Positions 25,298 to 34,119 of a DNA stretch of 64,000 bases are shown here, piece after piece. How positions within the stretch are numbered: the first letter of the stretch is position 1; each line of letters starts with the position of its first letter. Position numbers and translations under genes: made by a program. Source of the DNA: Betaproteobacteria bacterium (GTDB lineage: Bacteria > Pseudomonadota > Gammaproteobacteria > Burkholderiales > Burkholderiaceae_C); contig JANXSZ010000025.1 in NCBI GenBank assembly GCA_025356445.1, forward strand, positions 1 through 64,000. Direction: 5' to 3'. The notes under the pieces were generated by a model that did not search any database, had not been told where the DNA came from, and saw only the letters and a program-made list of their open reading frames with translations.

Positions 25298-25443
25298 GCG
25301 AACCATTGTATTTTTATAAGTCGGGCCAGCGGTGGGGCTTTGGCACAGCAGGTATGCCGGGTGTGTAGAAAACATTTATCGTGGCATGCGGCGGCCCTTG
25401 AAGACACGCCGCCACACAACCAAACCCAACAGGAGGACATCCC

Positions 25444-26250
25444 ATGACCACACTGGCCGAGCTTTTCCAAAACATCAAGCTGCCCACCATGCCCGAAGTG
25501 GCACAAAGTTTGATCAAATCGTTGAACGACGACGACGCCCCTGTTTCCGTGGTGCGCAACGCCATCATCAAAGACCCTGCGCTGACCGTAAAGCTGCTGC
25601 GCCTGGGCAACAGCGCCAAATTCGGCTTGCCGCGCCAGCTCAGTTCAGTGGATGAGGCCATCACCATGCTGGGTATGGGACAGGTACGCACGCTGGCCCT
25701 GTCATCGTGTTTGAACGATGCCTTCCCCGTGGTCGCAGGTCTTGACCGTAAGGTCTTCTGGAGTGAAAGCATGGCCTGCGCAGGCTACGCACAGTGGCTG
25801 GCATCCGGCTTGGGAGCGGATGCGCAGCAGGCATGGCTGGCCGGTTTCATGCTGCGGCTGGGCGAGCTGAGCATGGCGCAAGCGGTACCCGGATGCCTGG
25901 CAGACATCGAGAAACTGCCTCATTACCCCGGTGGTCGCTGGGAACGTGAAGTGATCTCGGTCGGGTTCACCGAGGGCCAGGTGACTGCGGAAATGGCCAA
26001 GCGCTGGAACTTCCCTGTGGAGATTGTGAAAGGACTGGAACACGCGGTTGACCCGCTGGCGGCAAAGCCCTTCAGCCGCCTGGCTGGCATTGTTCACATC
26101 GCTGAACTGCTGGCTGAAATGGCACCAGAAACAGCTGATGTGGTTGATGACCTGCCGAGTGAACTGTTGACGAAGCTGCAAGTGGATGTGCCATGGATGC
26201 GCAAGAAACTGCCGATGATGGCGGCACTCACAGACACCTCGGCGCTGTAG
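25444..26250 (+). CDS. HDOD-domain signalling protein
   Basis: 268 residues formed almost wholly by an HDOD domain: LPTMPEVAQSLIKSLNDDD, IKDPALTVKLLRLGNSA, SVDEAITMLGMGQVRTLAL and a mid-protein GFMLRLGELSMAQ replacing the HD metal residues. HDOD proteins are HD-like but catalytically inactive and act in signalling, often with cyclic-di-GMP or chemotaxis systems. A strong AGGAGG-like site lies before the ATG. It is divergent from polA and alone, so its pathway cannot be inferred. Confidence 0.9.
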   Translation: MTTLAELFQNIKLPTMPEVAQSLIKSLNDDDAPVSVVRNAIIKDPALTVKLLRLGNSAKFGLPRQLSSVDEAITMLGMGQVRTLALSSCLNDAFPVVAGLDRKVFWSESMACAGYAQWLASGLGADAQQAWLAGFMLRLGELSMAQAVPGCLADIEKLPHYPGGRWEREVISVGFTEGQVTAEMAKRWNFPVEIVKGLEHAVDPLAAKPFSRLAGIVHIAELLAEMAPETADVVDDLPSELLTKLQVDVPWMRKKLPMMAALTDTSAL

Positions 26251-26314
26251 GTCAAGGACACCGGGCCGTGCGCGCAGAGGGGCTGCGCGCGGGGTAGCCC
26301 TCTACAATCCTGAA

Positions 26315-26677
26315 ATGATAATCGCCCCCCAACTTAAGTCCACTGCACGCTTGCTGTTCAGCGTGGTCGTGGGCTTGTCTCTGTGCAGCCTTGCCTGCAG
26401 CGCAACGCTGCCCTTGGTTGTTGACAACGACCCCAGCAGCCAACCATCGCTTGACGACCGTTGGCAGCACCTGCACCAAGAGGACGCAGGCAGCCGTATT
26501 GACGAAGTGCGCGTGGGTGGCGAGACCCAACGCCTCACCGTGCAACCCAAATCCAAACTCTTCAACGCCCCGACCTATGAATTCCAACCCACCAATGGGA
26601 CACGTCGGTCATTGGCGGTGGGCCCTGGCGCAGAAAGTGCGGGCAGTACGCGGGTGTGGAATTTTTTAAGCTTTTAA
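26315..26677 (+). CDS. Small secreted protein upstream of thrB (DUF2782-like)
   Basis: 120 residues with a signal peptide (about 1-28, ending SLACSA). The mature part contains RIDEVRVGGETQRLTVQPKSK and YEFQP, resembling the small DUF2782 proteins that neighbour homoserine kinase genes in other beta- and gammaproteobacteria. The function is unknown. It lies 13 bp before thrB and is probably in the same transcript. The DUF assignment is from memory of the pattern and context, not from a search. Confidence 0.65.
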   Translation: MIIAPQLKSTARLLFSVVVGLSLCSLACSATLPLVVDNDPSSQPSLDDRWQHLHQEDAGSRIDEVRVGGETQRLTVQPKSKLFNAPTYEFQPTNGTRRSLAVGPGAESAGSTRVWNFLSF

Positions 26678-26690
26678 GGCGAATTGAACG

Positions 26691-27677
26691 ATGGCGGTCT
26701 ATACCGAAGTGAAGCGCTCCGACGCGAGCGCACTGATGCGCAACCTGCAACTGGGCACCTTGAAAACGCTGCGTGGCATCCAGGGCGGCATTGAAAACAC
26801 CAACTACTTTGCCACCACCGACCAGGGCGAGTACGTGTTGACGCTGTTCGAGCGGCTGAGCTTTGAGCAACTGCCGTTTTACCTGCAACTGATGAAGCAT
26901 CTGGCTCAGCGCGGCATCCCCGTGCCTGACCCGGCTGCTGACCCACGCCCACGCACGCTCGGCAAACTGGTGCACACCGTGGCGAGCAAACCTGCTGCCG
27001 TGGTCAACAAACTGATGGGCAAAAGCCAGCTCGCGCCCGAAGCCACGCACTGCGCAGCTGTCGGTGACATGCTGGCACGTATGCATTTGGCAGGACAAGA
27101 TTTCACACTGCACCAAGACAATCTGCGTGCCCTGCCCTGGTGGAACGAGACCGTGCCCGTGGTGCTGCCGCATCTCACACCTGCGCAAGCCAGCTTGCTG
27201 TCTTCAGAGCTGGCCTACCAAAACCACATCGCTGCCAGTGCCGATTACGCGGCCCTGCGGCGTGGCCCCATCCACGCTGATTTGTTCCGCGACAACGTGA
27301 TGTTCGATGGCGTGGTGCTCACCGGCTTTTTTGACTTCTACTTCGCGGGGATCGACACGTGGTTGTTCGACCTGGCCGTCTGCCTGAACGACTGGTGCGT
27401 TGACTTGGCCACGGGCGAAGCGGATGACCACCGGTTCAACAGCTTCCTCCATGCCTACCAGCAAGTCTGCCCGCTGAACGCCGCCGAGCGCCAGTTGCTG
27501 CCCGCCATGGCCCGCGCCGCTGCGCTGCGGTTTTGGGTATCGCGCCTGTGGGATTTCCACCTGCCCCGCGATGCCGCCATGCTGACGCCGCACGATCCTG
27601 CCCATTTCGAGCGGGTCTTGAGGGCGCGGGTGCATAACCCCATCACTGTGTTTACGTTGTCTGCCCAGGCACGCTGA
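26691..27677 (+). CDS. thrB: Homoserine kinase
   Basis: 328 residues of the aminoglycoside-phosphotransferase-fold homoserine kinase found in Pseudomonas and Burkholderiales, not the GHMP type of E. coli. Key parts are IQGGIENTNYFATT near the N-terminus, the catalytic loop PIHADLFRDNVMF and the metal aspartate in GFFDFYFAG. It phosphorylates homoserine in threonine synthesis. It follows the DUF2782-like gene by 13 bp and precedes a membrane protein gene by 11 bp, so three genes are likely co-transcribed. Confidence 0.95.
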   Translation: MAVYTEVKRSDASALMRNLQLGTLKTLRGIQGGIENTNYFATTDQGEYVLTLFERLSFEQLPFYLQLMKHLAQRGIPVPDPAADPRPRTLGKLVHTVASKPAAVVNKLMGKSQLAPEATHCAAVGDMLARMHLAGQDFTLHQDNLRALPWWNETVPVVLPHLTPAQASLLSSELAYQNHIAASADYAALRRGPIHADLFRDNVMFDGVVLTGFFDFYFAGIDTWLFDLAVCLNDWCVDLATGEADDHRFNSFLHAYQQVCPLNAAERQLLPAMARAAALRFWVSRLWDFHLPRDAAMLTPHDPAHFERVLRARVHNPITVFTLSAQAR

Positions 27678-27688
27678 AGGCCTCACTT

Positions 27689-28498
27689 TTGAAACTCAAC
27701 ATCGTTCCTGCCCGCCACGGCGTTTTGTGGGTCAAACAAGGCCTGCGCGCATTCATCAAACAGCCGCTGGCGCTGATCGGCCTGTTCTTCATGTTCATGG
27801 CGGTCATGTCGATGGCCTCGCTGCTGCCCTACGTGGGCAACGTGCTGGCCTTGATGCTGCTGCCCGGCGCGACGCTGGGGCTGATGGCGGCCACCAAAGA
27901 GAGCAGCCAGGGCAAATTCCCAATGCCACTGGTGCTGGTCAGTGCATTCCGGGCCGGGTCGCAGCGGCTGCGTGCCATGCTGGCACTGGGCGCGATGTAC
28001 GCAGCTGGCTTTTTGGGCGTCATGGCCATATCCGCCTTGTTTGACGGCGGGCAGTTTGCCCAGCTTTACCTGGTCGGCGGGAAAATCACGGAAGAGATGA
28101 TGAATTCGGGTGATTTCCTGACCGCCATGTGGGTCGCCATGGCGCTCTACATGCCTCTCTCGATGGTGTTCTGGCACGCGCCAGGGCTGGTGCATTGGCA
28201 TGGTGTGTCGCCCGTCAAAAGCCTGTTTTTCAGCGGCGTGGCCTGTGTGCGCAACATGGGCGCTTACACCGTGTACAGCCTGGCATGGATGGGTATATTC
28301 ATGTTGGCAGGTATCGTATTGACCACCATCGCCGCCTTGTCGGGCAACCCTGCGATGCTCTCAGCACTGCTGCTGCCGGTCGCGATGCTCATCATTGCGA
28401 TGTTTTTCACCTCAATTTACTTCACGTTCGCGGACAGTTTTTTAGCGCCTGACCCACCCACAGTCCCATCCTCCACACCAGAGACACCCAACCCATGA
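27689..28498 (+). CDS. BPSS1780-family membrane protein
   Basis: 269 residues with about six membrane helices. The opening segment ARHGVLWVKQGLRAFIKQPLAL followed by GLFFMFMAVMSMASLLPYVG is typical of a Burkholderiales membrane-protein family annotated BPSS1780 (my identification from pattern). The start codon is TTG at 27689. The stop overlaps the next start by four bases. The function is unknown; conserved placement after thrB may be only positional. Confidence 0.75.
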   Translation: MKLNIVPARHGVLWVKQGLRAFIKQPLALIGLFFMFMAVMSMASLLPYVGNVLALMLLPGATLGLMAATKESSQGKFPMPLVLVSAFRAGSQRLRAMLALGAMYAAGFLGVMAISALFDGGQFAQLYLVGGKITEEMMNSGDFLTAMWVAMALYMPLSMVFWHAPGLVHWHGVSPVKSLFFSGVACVRNMGAYTVYSLAWMGIFMLAGIVLTTIAALSGNPAMLSALLLPVAMLIIAMFFTSIYFTFADSFLAPDPPTVPSSTPETPNP

Positions 28499-29262
28499 AT
28501 CCCCTCCCCCTCGTTGCACCGGTTTCACCACAAGCGCACACGCTGATGGGCCGCACCGCCGACGAGGTGATGTGGTTCCAACGCCGCAGTTTTTTGCAGG
28601 CGGCGTCGAGTTGGGTTGCACTGGGCGGCTGGCAAGCAGCGGTAGCCCAGCAGCGCAGCAACATTGTGGCCATGCAAGGCGACGTGCTGCTCAACCGGCA
28701 ACGTCTCAAAGCAGGACAAACCATACAAACCGGTGACAACATTTACACGGGCCCTGACAGCACGCTGGTATTTGTGATCGGCAATGCGGCCTTCCAAGTG
28801 CGGCAAAACACCCGACTCACGGTAGAGCGTGGCAGCACACTCTCTGTGGTCAGCGTGCTGCGCTTGTTTTCGGGGGCCGTGGCCAGCGTCTGGGGCAAAG
28901 GCCGCGAGCGGCAGATCATCACCCCAACCCTGACTGCGGGCATACGTGGCACCGGGGTGTACACCGAGGTCTGGCCCGAGCAAGACTACCGCAGCTACTT
29001 TTGCAACTGCTATGGCACGGTGGATCTGGCGGCAGGCAGCAGCCAGGCACGGAGCCAGGCGGTGTACCACCAGTCATTTTGGGCCGAGCCAGAACCTGTG
29101 AATGGCAGTTATTTGACCGCCGCCAAAGCCATCAACCACACCGACGAAGAAATCGACTTCTTGGCTGCGCTGGCCCAAGAGCGCACCGCGTGGCAACTCG
29201 CTGGGCAAAAAGGCAACCGTGATGGCAGTGGAAAAATGGACGGCAAGCCCTACGGCAGCTGA
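28495..29262 (+). CDS. Exported FecR-domain protein
   Basis: 255 residues. A twin-arginine stretch FQRRSFLQAASS at about residues 29-40, then a hydrophobic segment ending AVAQ, suggests Tat export. The mature part contains the FecR fold: MQGDVLLNRQRLKAGQTIQTGDNIYTG, FVIGNAAFQVRQNT and TLTAGIRGTGVYTEV. There is no transmembrane anchor or anti-sigma domain, so it is a periplasmic or surface FecR-domain protein rather than a sigma regulator. Cysteines in SYFCNCYG may bind metal or form a disulfide. It overlaps the previous gene as ATGA and converges on the TPR gene. Confidence 0.85.
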   Translation: MNPLPLVAPVSPQAHTLMGRTADEVMWFQRRSFLQAASSWVALGGWQAAVAQQRSNIVAMQGDVLLNRQRLKAGQTIQTGDNIYTGPDSTLVFVIGNAAFQVRQNTRLTVERGSTLSVVSVLRLFSGAVASVWGKGRERQIITPTLTAGIRGTGVYTEVWPEQDYRSYFCNCYGTVDLAAGSSQARSQAVYHQSFWAEPEPVNGSYLTAAKAINHTDEEIDFLAALAQERTAWQLAGQKGNRDGSGKMDGKPYGS

Positions 29263-29289
29263 TCCGCTTAAGGCTTGGGGCGGGGATAT

Positions 29290-29751
29290 TCAGGGGTTTT
29301 GAGCCTTGTATGCGGCGATGGATTTGGCCAAATCCTCGTACTCTTCGCAACTCTTGTTGCCACAAATTCTCTCCAGCTCAGCCAGGTGTTTTTGCGCTTC
29401 ATCAGGCTGCTTGGCCATCAAGTACGCCTCACCGATGTACTCGTGCGCCCCTTTATGGCGGGGGTCGAGTTGCAAGGCGGTTTTATAATGCTCAAACGCT
29501 TTGGGTAAATCAGGCGTCGCGCGTTTGCGGGCGGTGTAGCCGAGCAGGTTGTGGATGTCAGCATTGCGCGGCTCGTCGCGTACAGCGGCATTCAGCTCGA
29601 ACTGCGCACGGCTCCAGTCTTTGGCCTCGATGGCCTTGCGGGCCGTGGTCAACCGCTGGTTCACGGTGGGGCCTGAAGAGGTGTCTGCGGCAAAAGTGAC
29701 CGTGCTGCACAGCAACAGCGCTGCCACCATGGAAGGAGCGAGGAATTTCAT
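29290..29751 (-). CDS. Periplasmic TPR protein
   Basis: 153 residues with signal peptide MKFLAPSMVAALLLCSTVTFA. Two to three tetratricopeptide repeats follow (ARKAIEAKDWSRAQFELNAAVRDEP in parts, then AFEHYKTALQLDPRHKGAHEYIGEAYLMAKQ in parts). It ends with the family-specific ICGNKSCEEYEDLAKSIAAYK, whose two cysteines may form a disulfide. This small periplasmic TPR family is widespread and unstudied as far as I know. Convergent with the FecR gene. Confidence 0.85.
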   Translation of the reverse strand: MKFLAPSMVAALLLCSTVTFAADTSSGPTVNQRLTTARKAIEAKDWSRAQFELNAAVRDEPRNADIHNLLGYTARKRATPDLPKAFEHYKTALQLDPRHKGAHEYIGEAYLMAKQPDEAQKHLAELERICGNKSCEEYEDLAKSIAAYKAQNP

Positions 29752-29808
29752 AAAAAGGCCTGGTTGAGACGGGTCTGGGATGAGACCGCAAAGGATTGTG
29801 CCGGCCCG

Positions 29809-32295
29809 TTACACCGGCGTCAATTTCGCAATCCCCAGCGCCAACCACTTGATGCCATGTCGGCCGAACTTCACCTGCGCACGGGCATCGTCACCCGTAC
29901 CTTCCAGCGAAACCACGCTGCCTTCACCGAACTTGTTGTGGAACACCTGTGAGCCTGCACGCACCCAGGCATTCGGGCCGGTGGTGGTGGCTTGTTTTTG
30001 CACTGGCATAGCAGCAGACAATCCTGAATTTCCCCCAAAACTGCTGCCCGTGCGCTCCCCACGGGCATAACCAGCTATGGAATTAGCAGCAAATCCTGAA
30101 TTTTTCCCCGAGCCCAACCCCTGACCGAAACCTTGCCGCTTGGGCGTGATCCACTTCAGCGCGGCTTCGGGCAGCTCGTCAAAAAAGCGGCTGCGCAGGT
30201 TGAACCGGGTTTGGCCATGCAACATGCGGGTTTGTGAAAAACTGAGGTACAAACGGGCACGGGCGCGGGTGATGGCAACGTACATCAGGCGGCGCTCCTC
30301 CTCCAGGCCATCGCGGTCATTGGCCGAGTTTTCGTGCGGAAACAGGCCTTCCTCCAGGCCTGTGATGAACACGCAGTCGAACTCCAAGCCTTTGGAAGAA
30401 TGCACCGTCATCAGCTGAATGGCATCTTCACCAGCTTTGGCTTGGTTGTCGCCAGCTTCCAGCGAGGCGTGGTTCAAGAAGGCGATGAGAGGCGACAGGG
30501 TTTCGCCCGTGTCAGCGGCGTCGTCCGTCAGAAAATTACCGCCTTGCGCCTGTGGCACAGGGGAAAACGTGTCCTTGGGCAGCCCTGTTGCCAAAGCGGT
30601 TGCGCCTGTCGCTGCAGCCTTCCACTCGTCCACCGGCAACGCCACCGCATCGCGGCCAAAGCCTTGCTGGGTGACAAAACTCTCCGCCGCGTTGACCAAT
30701 TCCTCCAAATTTTCTACGCGATCTTCACCCTCGCGGTCGGCCTTGTAATGCGCCAGCAGGCCGCTGTGTTCCAGAATCAGCTCGATGATTTCACGCAGGC
30801 TGAGTCCCTTGGATTTCTCACGAACCACATCCAACCCGGCGACAAACGCGCCGAATTTGCTGCCCACTTTGCCGCCCACACCGCTCACCGCGTCGTGCAG
30901 CGAGCAACCCAAATCGCGGGCAGCGTCTTGCAACTGCTCCAGTGAACGCGCCCCGATGCCACGCGGGGGGAAATTCACCACGCGCAGGAAACTGGTGTCG
31001 TCATTCGGGCTTTCCAACAGGCGCAAATAGGCCAGCGCGTGTTTGACTTCGGCCCGCTCAAAAAAACGCAACCCGCCGTACACCTTGTACGGCAAGCCGG
31101 CATTGAACAGCGCCGTCTCGATCACCCGGCTTTGGGCGTTGGAGCGGTACAGCACCGCAATTTCCTTGCGCGGGATGCTCTCTTTTTTGATGAGTTGCAG
31201 CATCTCCTCGACCATGCCGCGCGCCTCATCCAAATCAGACGGGTATTCCAGCACCCGCACCGGCTCACCTGGCCCCTGCGAAGTGCGCAGGTTTTTACCC
31301 AGACGCCGGGTGTTGTGGCTGATGAGTTCGTTGGCCGAATCGAGGATGTTGCTGTAGCTGCGGTAGTTTTCTTCCAGTTTGATCTGGTGCTGCACGTTGA
31401 ACTCACGCACAAAATCCGCCATGTTGCCCACCCGGGCACCCCGGAAAGCGTAGATGCTTTGGTCGTCGTCACCGACGGCGAACACGCTGTTGTCGGACGG
31501 CTCGAACGGGCCATCGGCGGGGCTCTGGCCAGCGAACATCTTGATCCAGGCATATTGCAGCTTGTTGGTGTCCTGGAACTCGTCGATCAGGATATGGTGA
31601 AAGCGGCGCTGGTAGTGCTCGCGCACCGGGGCGTTGTCGCGCAGCAGCTCGTAGGAGCGCAACATCAGCTCGCCGAAATCGACCACGCCTTCGCGCTGAC
31701 ACTGGTCTTCGTAGAGTTGGTAAATCTCGATTTTTTTCTTCAGCGCTTCATCGGGCGTGCGGTGGCTGCCCACCACGTCTTTGGCACGCAGGCCGTCTTC
31801 CTTGCAACCGCCGATGAAATACTGCAACTGCTTGGGCGGGTAGCGCTCTTCGTCCACGTTGAACTGCTTGCACAGGCGTTTGATGGCCGAGAGCTGGTCT
31901 TGGGTGTCCAGAATCTGGAAACTCTGCGGCAAATTGGCCATTTTGAAATGCGAACGCAAAAACCGGTTGCACAGACCATGAAAGGTGCCAATCCACATGC
32001 CACGCACGTTCACCGGCAGCATGGTGCCCAAGCGCAGCAGCATTTCTTTGGCGGCCTTGTTGGTGAAGGTGACAGCCAGCAGACCACCGGGCGAGACTTG
32101 CCCCGTTTGCAGCAACCAGGCAATGCGGGTGGTCAGCACACGGGTTTTGCCCGAGCCTGCCCCCGCCAAAATCAAGGCCGGTACGCTGGGCAGCGTGACG
32201 GCGGCGAGTTGCTCGGGGTTGAGGTTGTGTAAGAGTGGAGCGTTGGGGGCGACTGATTCAAGGGCTGATTCAGCAAAGAGCGATTGTGCGAACAT
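29809..32295 (-). CDS. uvrD: UvrD/PcrA-type DNA helicase
   Basis: About 828 residues of superfamily 1A helicase. The motifs are LNPEQLAAVTLP (Q motif), ALILAGAGSGKT (Walker A), VTFTNKAA (Ia), LIDEFQDTN (II), VGDDDQSIYAFRGA (III), LEENYRS (IV), LMTVHSSKGLEFDCVF (V) and LMYVAITRARARLYL (VI). The C-terminus has the FGEGSVVSLEG...VKFGRHGIKWLAL fold of UvrD/PcrA. It unwinds DNA in nucleotide excision and mismatch repair. The linker at about 30005-30115 holds two near copies of NSG(F/L)(A/S)A. ATG 32295 is preferred over longer upstream options. Confidence 0.96.
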   Translation of the reverse strand: MFAQSLFAESALESVAPNAPLLHNLNPEQLAAVTLPSVPALILAGAGSGKTRVLTTRIAWLLQTGQVSPGGLLAVTFTNKAAKEMLLRLGTMLPVNVRGMWIGTFHGLCNRFLRSHFKMANLPQSFQILDTQDQLSAIKRLCKQFNVDEERYPPKQLQYFIGGCKEDGLRAKDVVGSHRTPDEALKKKIEIYQLYEDQCQREGVVDFGELMLRSYELLRDNAPVREHYQRRFHHILIDEFQDTNKLQYAWIKMFAGQSPADGPFEPSDNSVFAVGDDDQSIYAFRGARVGNMADFVREFNVQHQIKLEENYRSYSNILDSANELISHNTRRLGKNLRTSQGPGEPVRVLEYPSDLDEARGMVEEMLQLIKKESIPRKEIAVLYRSNAQSRVIETALFNAGLPYKVYGGLRFFERAEVKHALAYLRLLESPNDDTSFLRVVNFPPRGIGARSLEQLQDAARDLGCSLHDAVSGVGGKVGSKFGAFVAGLDVVREKSKGLSLREIIELILEHSGLLAHYKADREGEDRVENLEELVNAAESFVTQQGFGRDAVALPVDEWKAAATGATALATGLPKDTFSPVPQAQGGNFLTDDAADTGETLSPLIAFLNHASLEAGDNQAKAGEDAIQLMTVHSSKGLEFDCVFITGLEEGLFPHENSANDRDGLEEERRLMYVAITRARARLYLSFSQTRMLHGQTRFNLRSRFFDELPEAALKWITPKRQGFGQGLGSGKNSGFAANSIAGYARGERTGSSFGGNSGLSAAMPVQKQATTTGPNAWVRAGSQVFHNKFGEGSVVSLEGTGDDARAQVKFGRHGIKWLALGIAKLTPV

Positions 32296-32318
32296 GCCCA
32301 GATTGTAGAAAGGCTGCG

Positions 32319-33083
32319 ATGGTTTCCCCCTTGGCATCAAGATCAACATCAAAATTCATAGCATCTCTGGCCCATCTGACTTGCACAATACTGGCGTTTG
32401 GCGTGCCAATAGCTGGGGCCCAAAGTGCGTGCAGCAGCGATGGGGTGCCCGCACCGCGCCTGCTGCAAGAGCGCTTCATCAGTGCCGACTGCGAAGCGTG
32501 TTGGGGTGAGTCTCCCCTGAACGCTGCACGCCCCCACAGCGTGGCGCTGGACTGGTTGGTGCCGAGCGCGCAGGGCGATGAGGCGCCACTGTCTGCCGTA
32601 GCCACCCGGGATGCACAGGTCAGGCTAGAGACGCTGGGCAATCCGCCGCTGACCAGCGAAACGGGCTTGCAACGTGATTTGCACAGCCTCACAAAGGCGG
32701 GCACGCTGCGCGTCGCCATGGGACCTGCGGTGGGCGGCTATGTGGGGGCATCTATTGCGTGGAAACCATCGTTCAAAACGGTATCTCAGTTGGGGACGTG
32801 GACAGCATGGCTGGCGTTGGTCGAAACCGTCCCCGCAGGCACCGATGGCACGCCCGTGGAGCGGAATTTGGTAAGAAACATGCTTACCAGCACGTGGGAT
32901 GGGCGCAAGCAGCTATCAAAAAAAGAGCGGATTACGTTCCTCGAGTCGCGCTTGATGAGCGTGCCTGCGGGGGCACAACCTGAGAGATTGCGGGTGGTGG
33001 GATGGGTGCAGCGCGTGGGGGCCAGCGGGCAGCCTCAGGTGGCGTCGGTCGCGCAATCGCGGTGTGTACCCAGCCAGCCTTGA
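32319..33083 (+). CDS. Secreted protein of unknown function with thioredoxin-like CxxC
   Basis: 254 residues from ATG 32319. A signal peptide ends near PIAGAQ. Soon after comes ERFISADCEACWG, a CxxC spaced after a strand as in thioredoxin-like secreted proteins of the DUF1223 type, though I cannot confirm that family. The rest (LDWLVPSAQGDEAPLSAVATRD, LAL-ETVPAGTDGTPVERNLVRNMLTSTW, RLRVVGWVQRV) has no family I recognise. The start is only 23 bp from the divergent uvrD start, so promoters must overlap. A mini-repeat core at 32908-32925 is translated within it. Confidence 0.7.
   Translation: MVSPLASRSTSKFIASLAHLTCTILAFGVPIAGAQSACSSDGVPAPRLLQERFISADCEACWGESPLNAARPHSVALDWLVPSAQGDEAPLSAVATRDAQVRLETLGNPPLTSETGLQRDLHSLTKAGTLRVAMGPAVGGYVGASIAWKPSFKTVSQLGTWTAWLALVETVPAGTDGTPVERNLVRNMLTSTWDGRKQLSKKERITFLESRLMSVPAGAQPERLRVVGWVQRVGASGQPQVASVAQSRCVPSQP
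32908..32925. repeat. Mini-repeat core inside the secreted-protein gene
   Basis: AGCAGCTATCAAAAAAAG, preceded by GCGCA, matches the core AGCAGCTAT(N)AAAA found at 14430-14445. It is translated in frame near the end of the 32319-33083 gene. Confidence 0.5.
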
Positions 33084-33104
33084 GACCGTCCCGTTGCGAA
33101 AAGC

Positions 33105-34079
33105 CTAGTCGAGGCTGATCTTGATGCGCAGCCCCAGTTCGCGCAGCTTGTCCGTCTCGTGCTTCATCACTGCACGCAAGGTATCTGGCCCCTGGGCAAC
33201 GACCTCCATCGCCAATTGGGTGCATTTCTCACGCATATCAGACTGCAGCATGATCTCGTTGATCTCTTTGGTCAGGCGACTGAGCACAGCGGGCGGTGTG
33301 GCCGCAGGAGCGGCAACGGCGTAAAACGCTTCAAAAGAGGCGTTTGGCAGACGCAATTCATCCATGCCAGGGGTATCGGGCAAAAAGCTGCTGCGCTTGC
33401 CTGTGGCAACGGCCAAGACACGCAGTTTGCCAGCCTTGATTTGCGGGCTGGCCGCTGACAGGGTGTCCACACCGATATCCACATCGCCGCGCATCACACC
33501 GATCAAGGCTTCAGCACTGCCCTTGTAGGGAACGGGTTCGATATCGACATGGGCTTCATAAGCGAGCATCTCGCCCACCAGGTGCGGTGCACTGCCTGCG
33601 CCAAAGGTGGAATAGGTCAGCGCTTTGGGGTTGGCCTTGGCTTGCGCCAGAAAATCAGCCAGCTTGAGGTACGGCTTGGCACTGGACGTGAGCACCACCA
33701 ACGGTGCGTTGACCAGCAAAGAGACGGGCGCAAAGGCTTTGGCCATGTCAAACGGCAGCTTGGTGCGCAACGCCGGTATGACGGTGAAACTGCTCGCGCC
33801 AGACACCAGCAGGGTGTAGCCGTCAGCCGCCGATTTGGCCACCATGTCCATGCCGATCACCGTGGCGGCACCGGGCTTGTTTTCAATGATGACCGCTTGG
33901 CCCAGGCGTGGCCCCAGGCGCTCGGCGACCAAGCGGGCAATCGCGTCCGTTGCGCCTCCCGCAGGGAAAGGCACGATGATTTTGATGGGTTTGCTAGGCC
34001 AGGTCTCGGCCAAAGCCAAGGGGCCGACACACAGCCCCGCGAGAGCAACAAGGGTTTGACGGCGTGAAGGGGTCAGCAT
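33105..34079 (-). CDS. Bug/TctC family periplasmic binding protein
   Basis: 324 residues. The N-terminus SRRQTLVALAG with a hydrophobic run ending LALA may use Sec or Tat. The mature protein follows the Bug pattern: WPSKPIKIIVPFPAGGATDAIARLV, AVIIENKPGAATVIGMDMVAKSAADGYTLL, GSAEALIGVMRGDVDIGVDTL. It lies 40 bp after the M20 peptidase gene with the same direction, so both are one transcription unit, with a LysR gene divergent upstream. Capture of a substrate that the peptidase then hydrolyses is a reasonable inference, but the ligand is unknown. Confidence 0.9.
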   Translation of the reverse strand: MLTPSRRQTLVALAGLCVGPLALAETWPSKPIKIIVPFPAGGATDAIARLVAERLGPRLGQAVIIENKPGAATVIGMDMVAKSAADGYTLLVSGASSFTVIPALRTKLPFDMAKAFAPVSLLVNAPLVVLTSSAKPYLKLADFLAQAKANPKALTYSTFGAGSAPHLVGEMLAYEAHVDIEPVPYKGSAEALIGVMRGDVDIGVDTLSAASPQIKAGKLRVLAVATGKRSSFLPDTPGMDELRLPNASFEAFYAVAAPAATPPAVLSRLTKEINEIMLQSDMREKCTQLAMEVVAQGPDTLRAVMKHETDKLRELGLRIKISLD

Positions 34080-34119
34080 GGCAGTACTCCAGAAGTGATG
34101 AAATCAGCGGTTCAGATAA

